NCBI GenBank assembly: GCA_024404415.1
Contig: JAKSPX010000079.1
Location: forward strand, 1-6,936
Length of the DNA: 6,936 nucleotides
Source: Clostridia bacterium
GTDB lineage: Bacteria > Bacillota > Clostridia > Oscillospirales > QAMX01
Reading direction: 5' to 3'
Below, piece by piece: positions 5,104 through 6,936 of this stretch. The notes under the pieces are model-generated. The model was not told the origin of the DNA. It searched no databases and saw only the letters and a list, made by a program, of their open reading frames with translations. A program made the translations under genes and the position numbers. Each line of letters opens with the position of its first letter. Position 1 is the stretch's first letter.

Positions 5104-6249
5104 ATGGAATTTGTGCAGAAGCTTATTCCCTTCCTGCTCGCGGTCATTGCCGTTATCATCAACGGTATCCCGCAGCTCCTCTACGCGCAGGCGCGCGGAT
5201 TTGCCCTGAAGCCCGCCGGATTTGCCTATCTGGTCGGTGCGTTCGGCAACCTCTTCACCGGCTCGGTCACGCCGATCTCCTCGCAGGCTGAGACCATCAC
5301 GGTCGCCAGCGTCAAGAAAAACCTCAGAAACAACGTCAGCGCCATTCTCCTCGCCGCCATCATCATGATCGTCCTCGGTTTCTGCGGCGGCGTCAACATG
5401 ATCGCGGACTTCGCAGGCCCGGCGATCCTCAACGGCATGATGGCCGGCGTCGGCCTGATGCTCGCGGGTGTTGCGTGGGATATGTACGGTCAGGAAAAGA
5501 GAATCACCCTGGTCTCCATCATCTCCGCCATCATCGCCTATGCCCTCTTCCTCAATAACGGCAACAAGCTGGTCTGGACGGTCTTCATCTCGGTCGTCGT
5601 CGCCACGCTCGACTTCCTCTTCCTGCAGAAACGCCGCGTCGACCTCTCCACCCTCGTGGAAGAAGGCCGCGAAGCCGTCGAATCCGGCTCCGAATGGCGC
5701 TTCTGGAAGAAGGAATACTGGACTGAATTCAAATTCATCAAGCCCACCTTCAACCTCTCCGTTCTCTTCGGCGCGCTCAGCCTTGTCATGCTGAACATCG
5801 GCGCCAACATCTCCTTCGGTGGCATCACCGCCTCCATCGCGGGCACCACCCAGAACTTCGACCACCTCTCCATCATCAACTCGCTGGCTGACATCCCGTC
5901 GGCTCTCTTCGGCGGTCCTCCGATCGAAGCCATCATCTCCGGCACCGCCGCCGCTCCGTGGCCGGTCGCCTGCGGCATCGTCTTCATGCTGGTCGCCGCC
6001 ATCCTCGTCCTTGTCGGCCTGGTCGGCAAGCTCGGCAAGTACCTCCCGGCGCAGAGCATCGCCGGCTTCCTCTTCATCATCGGTCTGGTCATCACCTTCA
6101 TCCCCAGCCTGCAGACGGTCGTCGGTGAAGAAGAGAGCATGTGCGGCTACGTCGCCCTCGGCGTCACCGCGTGGTCCAAGAACCCCTTCCTCGGCATGGT
6201 CGCCGGTGTGCTCGTCCGCTTCCTCGGCTCTTATGTCGGCCTGATGTAA
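5104..6249 (+). CDS. Putative purine/pyrimidine permease, NCS2/AzgA-like, compact form
   Basis: A 381-residue, very hydrophobic membrane protein with roughly ten to twelve spans. The first half begins with IPFLLAVIAVIINGIPQLLYA and contains VTPISSQAETITVASVKKN (55-73). The second half has SFGGITASIAGTTQNFDH (237-254) and GGPPIEAIISGTAAAPWP (270-287), the type of broken-helix segments that form the substrate site in the xanthine/uracil permease superfamily. A charged loop at about 175-217 (QKRRVDLSTLVEEGREAVES and onward) separates the halves. Family members usually have 430-480 residues, so this is short, yet the start is firm: GGAGGT lies six bases before the ATG and TGA at 5083-5085 closes the frame upstream. 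Codons strongly favour C-ending forms (ATC, GTC, CTC, TTC). The next gene encodes a phosphoribosyltransferase, which supports a nucleobase as substrate. The family assignment is from recognition, not from a search; another permease of the same fold is possible. Confidence 0.7.
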   Translation: MEFVQKLIPFLLAVIAVIINGIPQLLYAQARGFALKPAGFAYLVGAFGNLFTGSVTPISSQAETITVASVKKNLRNNVSAILLAAIIMIVLGFCGGVNMIADFAGPAILNGMMAGVGLMLAGVAWDMYGQEKRITLVSIISAIIAYALFLNNGNKLVWTVFISVVVATLDFLFLQKRRVDLSTLVEEGREAVESGSEWRFWKKEYWTEFKFIKPTFNLSVLFGALSLVMLNIGANISFGGITASIAGTTQNFDHLSIINSLADIPSALFGGPPIEAIISGTAAAPWPVACGIVFMLVAAILVLVGLVGKLGKYLPAQSIAGFLFIIGLVITFIPSLQTVVGEEESMCGYVALGVTAWSKNPFLGMVAGVLVRFLGSYVGLM

Positions 6250-6262
6250 GGAGTTCGCGCAC

Positions 6263-6835
6263 ATGACTTGGGAAAAAACCTATCGCGTACATCTCTCCCC
6301 GGATTTTTCGGTGGAACTGCCGCTTCTGGATATCGGCGGCGGATTCTGCATCTATTCTTTTGACATGACGGGCGAAAGCCAGTGGAACCGCGTGGCGGCC
6401 AAAGAGCTTGCCAAAAAGCTTTCCGCCTACGATTTCGACGGCATCGTCACGGTGCAGACCAAATCCTGCGGCCTTGCCCAGGCGCTCACCACCGAGATGG
6501 ATCTGCCCGATTATCTGGAGCTGCGCAAAAGCCGCAAGAGCTTTATGATCGAGCCCAAGGGAATCGCGGTGCAGTCCATCACCACCCAGGCTAAGCAGGA
6601 GCTCTGGATCGGCAAGGAAAAATACGCCCGCTTCCAGGGCAAGAAGCTCTGCTTCTTAGATGACGTCGTTTCCACCGGCGGCACCATCGACGCGGTGATG
6701 ACCCTTGCCAAGGAGATCGGTGTGGAGATCGTCTGCGCGGCCTGCGCCCTCATCGAGGGTGACGAACGCACGGAATACAAAGGCATCCCGCTTGTCTCGC
6801 TTGACTGCATCCCGCTCCCCGGCAATATTGAATGA
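6263..6835 (+). CDS. Type I phosphoribosyltransferase, adenine phosphoribosyltransferase-like
   Basis: A 190-residue soluble protein, close to the usual 170-190 for adenine or xanthine phosphoribosyltransferases. The PRPP-binding signature is complete at residues 129-141, LCFLDDVVSTGGT: hydrophobic strand, Asp133-Asp134 for the ribose hydroxyls, and STGGT for the 5'-phosphate. Upstream, GIVTVQTKSCGLAQALT (60-76) is the strand-loop-helix that holds pyrophosphate, and LELRKSRKSFM (85-95) matches the RK.K segment before the flexible loop. It would join a nucleobase to PRPP, giving the nucleotide and pyrophosphate. The ATG at 6263 follows AAGGAG (6248-6253), which overlaps the stop codon of the permease gene. 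The 13-base gap makes an operon near certain, and the pairing suggests uptake followed by trapping. The base used (adenine, guanine, xanthine or another) cannot be told from what is visible. Confidence 0.85.
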   Translation: MTWEKTYRVHLSPDFSVELPLLDIGGGFCIYSFDMTGESQWNRVAAKELAKKLSAYDFDGIVTVQTKSCGLAQALTTEMDLPDYLELRKSRKSFMIEPKGIAVQSITTQAKQELWIGKEKYARFQGKKLCFLDDVVSTGGTIDAVMTLAKEIGVEIVCAACALIEGDERTEYKGIPLVSLDCIPLPGNIE

Positions 6836-6936
6836 TTTTCGGCGTGTGCCGAAAACGAAATAAATCCACTTGCGGATTTGCGAAATGCTTATCAGCGTGA
6901 AATACGCCTGCGGCGTGTGAAATGCCTGCGGGCGTG
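6836..6936. repeat. Array of small hairpins separated by GAAAT, continuing past the edge
   Basis: Directly after the stop codon comes a perfect hairpin: TTTTCGGC (6836-6843), loop GTGT, GCCGAAAA (6848-6855). GAAAT then occurs four times, at 6857-6861, 6882-6886, 6899-6903 and 6919-6923, spaced 25, 17 and 20 bases apart. Each copy is followed by its own small inverted repeat: AAATCC/GGATTT (6862-6867, 6874-6879), GCT/AGC (6887-6889, 6894-6896), ACGCC/GGCGT (6904-6908, 6912-6916) and GCC/GGC (6924-6926, 6931-6933). Stem sequences differ while the linker and the loop core TGC tend to be kept. No coding potential is seen. The first hairpin might end transcription, but there is no U-run after it. 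Confidence 0.7.

Noticed and set aside
4993..6264. A 423-residue open frame on the minus strand, antisense to the permease
   Set aside because: Its product is a run of Asp, Glu, Gly and Arg without hydrophobic core or motifs, as expected from the complement of C-ending codons. The plus-strand permease has a ribosome site, a promoter and real membrane spans.
6836..6855. Intrinsic terminator directly after the phosphoribosyltransferase
   Set aside because: The stem is perfect but is followed by ACGAAATAAAT and not by a T-run on the plus strand, so it fits better as the first member of the hairpin array.
6857..6936. CRISPR array
   Set aside because: The repeated part is only five bases, the intervals are 17-25 bases, and each interval is itself an inverted repeat.

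Overview
The window looks like chromosomal DNA of a moderately GC-rich Firmicute of the class Clostridia, most probably Oscillospiraceae/Ruminococcaceae-like. This is inferred from the Gram-positive lipoprotein signals, the strong AAGGAG/GGAGG ribosome binding sites, the near-consensus sigma-A promoters, the GC-rich coding DNA with AT-rich promoter islands, and an array of small hairpins separated by GAAAT at the right edge. No rRNA, tRNA, CRISPR array, insertion sequence or phage gene was seen.

Layout. (1) Positions 1-307 (minus) hold the N-terminus of a lipoprotein that runs off the left edge, driven by a consensus promoter at 356-383. (2) Positions 426-4864 (minus) are a four-gene ABC importer operon of the carbohydrate/glycerol-3-phosphate (MalFGK/UgpABCE) type. 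Transcribed order is ATPase (4864-3761), first permease (3743-2853), second permease (2834-1971, TTG start), solute-binding lipoprotein (1974-426). The last gene overlaps the preceding one by ATGA and is split by an apparent single-base insertion near 1170-1176. (3) Positions 4865-5103 are a divergent promoter region with two good promoters, two small palindromes and a structured leader. (4) Positions 5104-6835 (plus) hold a compact NCS2/AzgA-like permease and a type I phosphoribosyltransferase, a probable nucleobase uptake and salvage pair. (5) Positions 6836-6936 are a non-coding hairpin array that continues past the edge.

How the parts work together. The minus-strand operon would bind a sugar or polyol-phosphate outside the membrane and import it with ATP. 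The binding protein is unusual: it is encoded last, carries an N-terminal lipobox, and also has a C-terminal hydrophobic anchor preceded by LPATA. The plus-strand pair would bring in a nucleobase and trap it as a nucleotide using PRPP. The two units share an intergenic region but no functional link is evident.

I do not see a clearly new multi-gene system. The items most worth a second look are the doubly anchored and frameshifted binding protein, the foldable leader upstream of the permease, and the GAAAT-spaced hairpin array.
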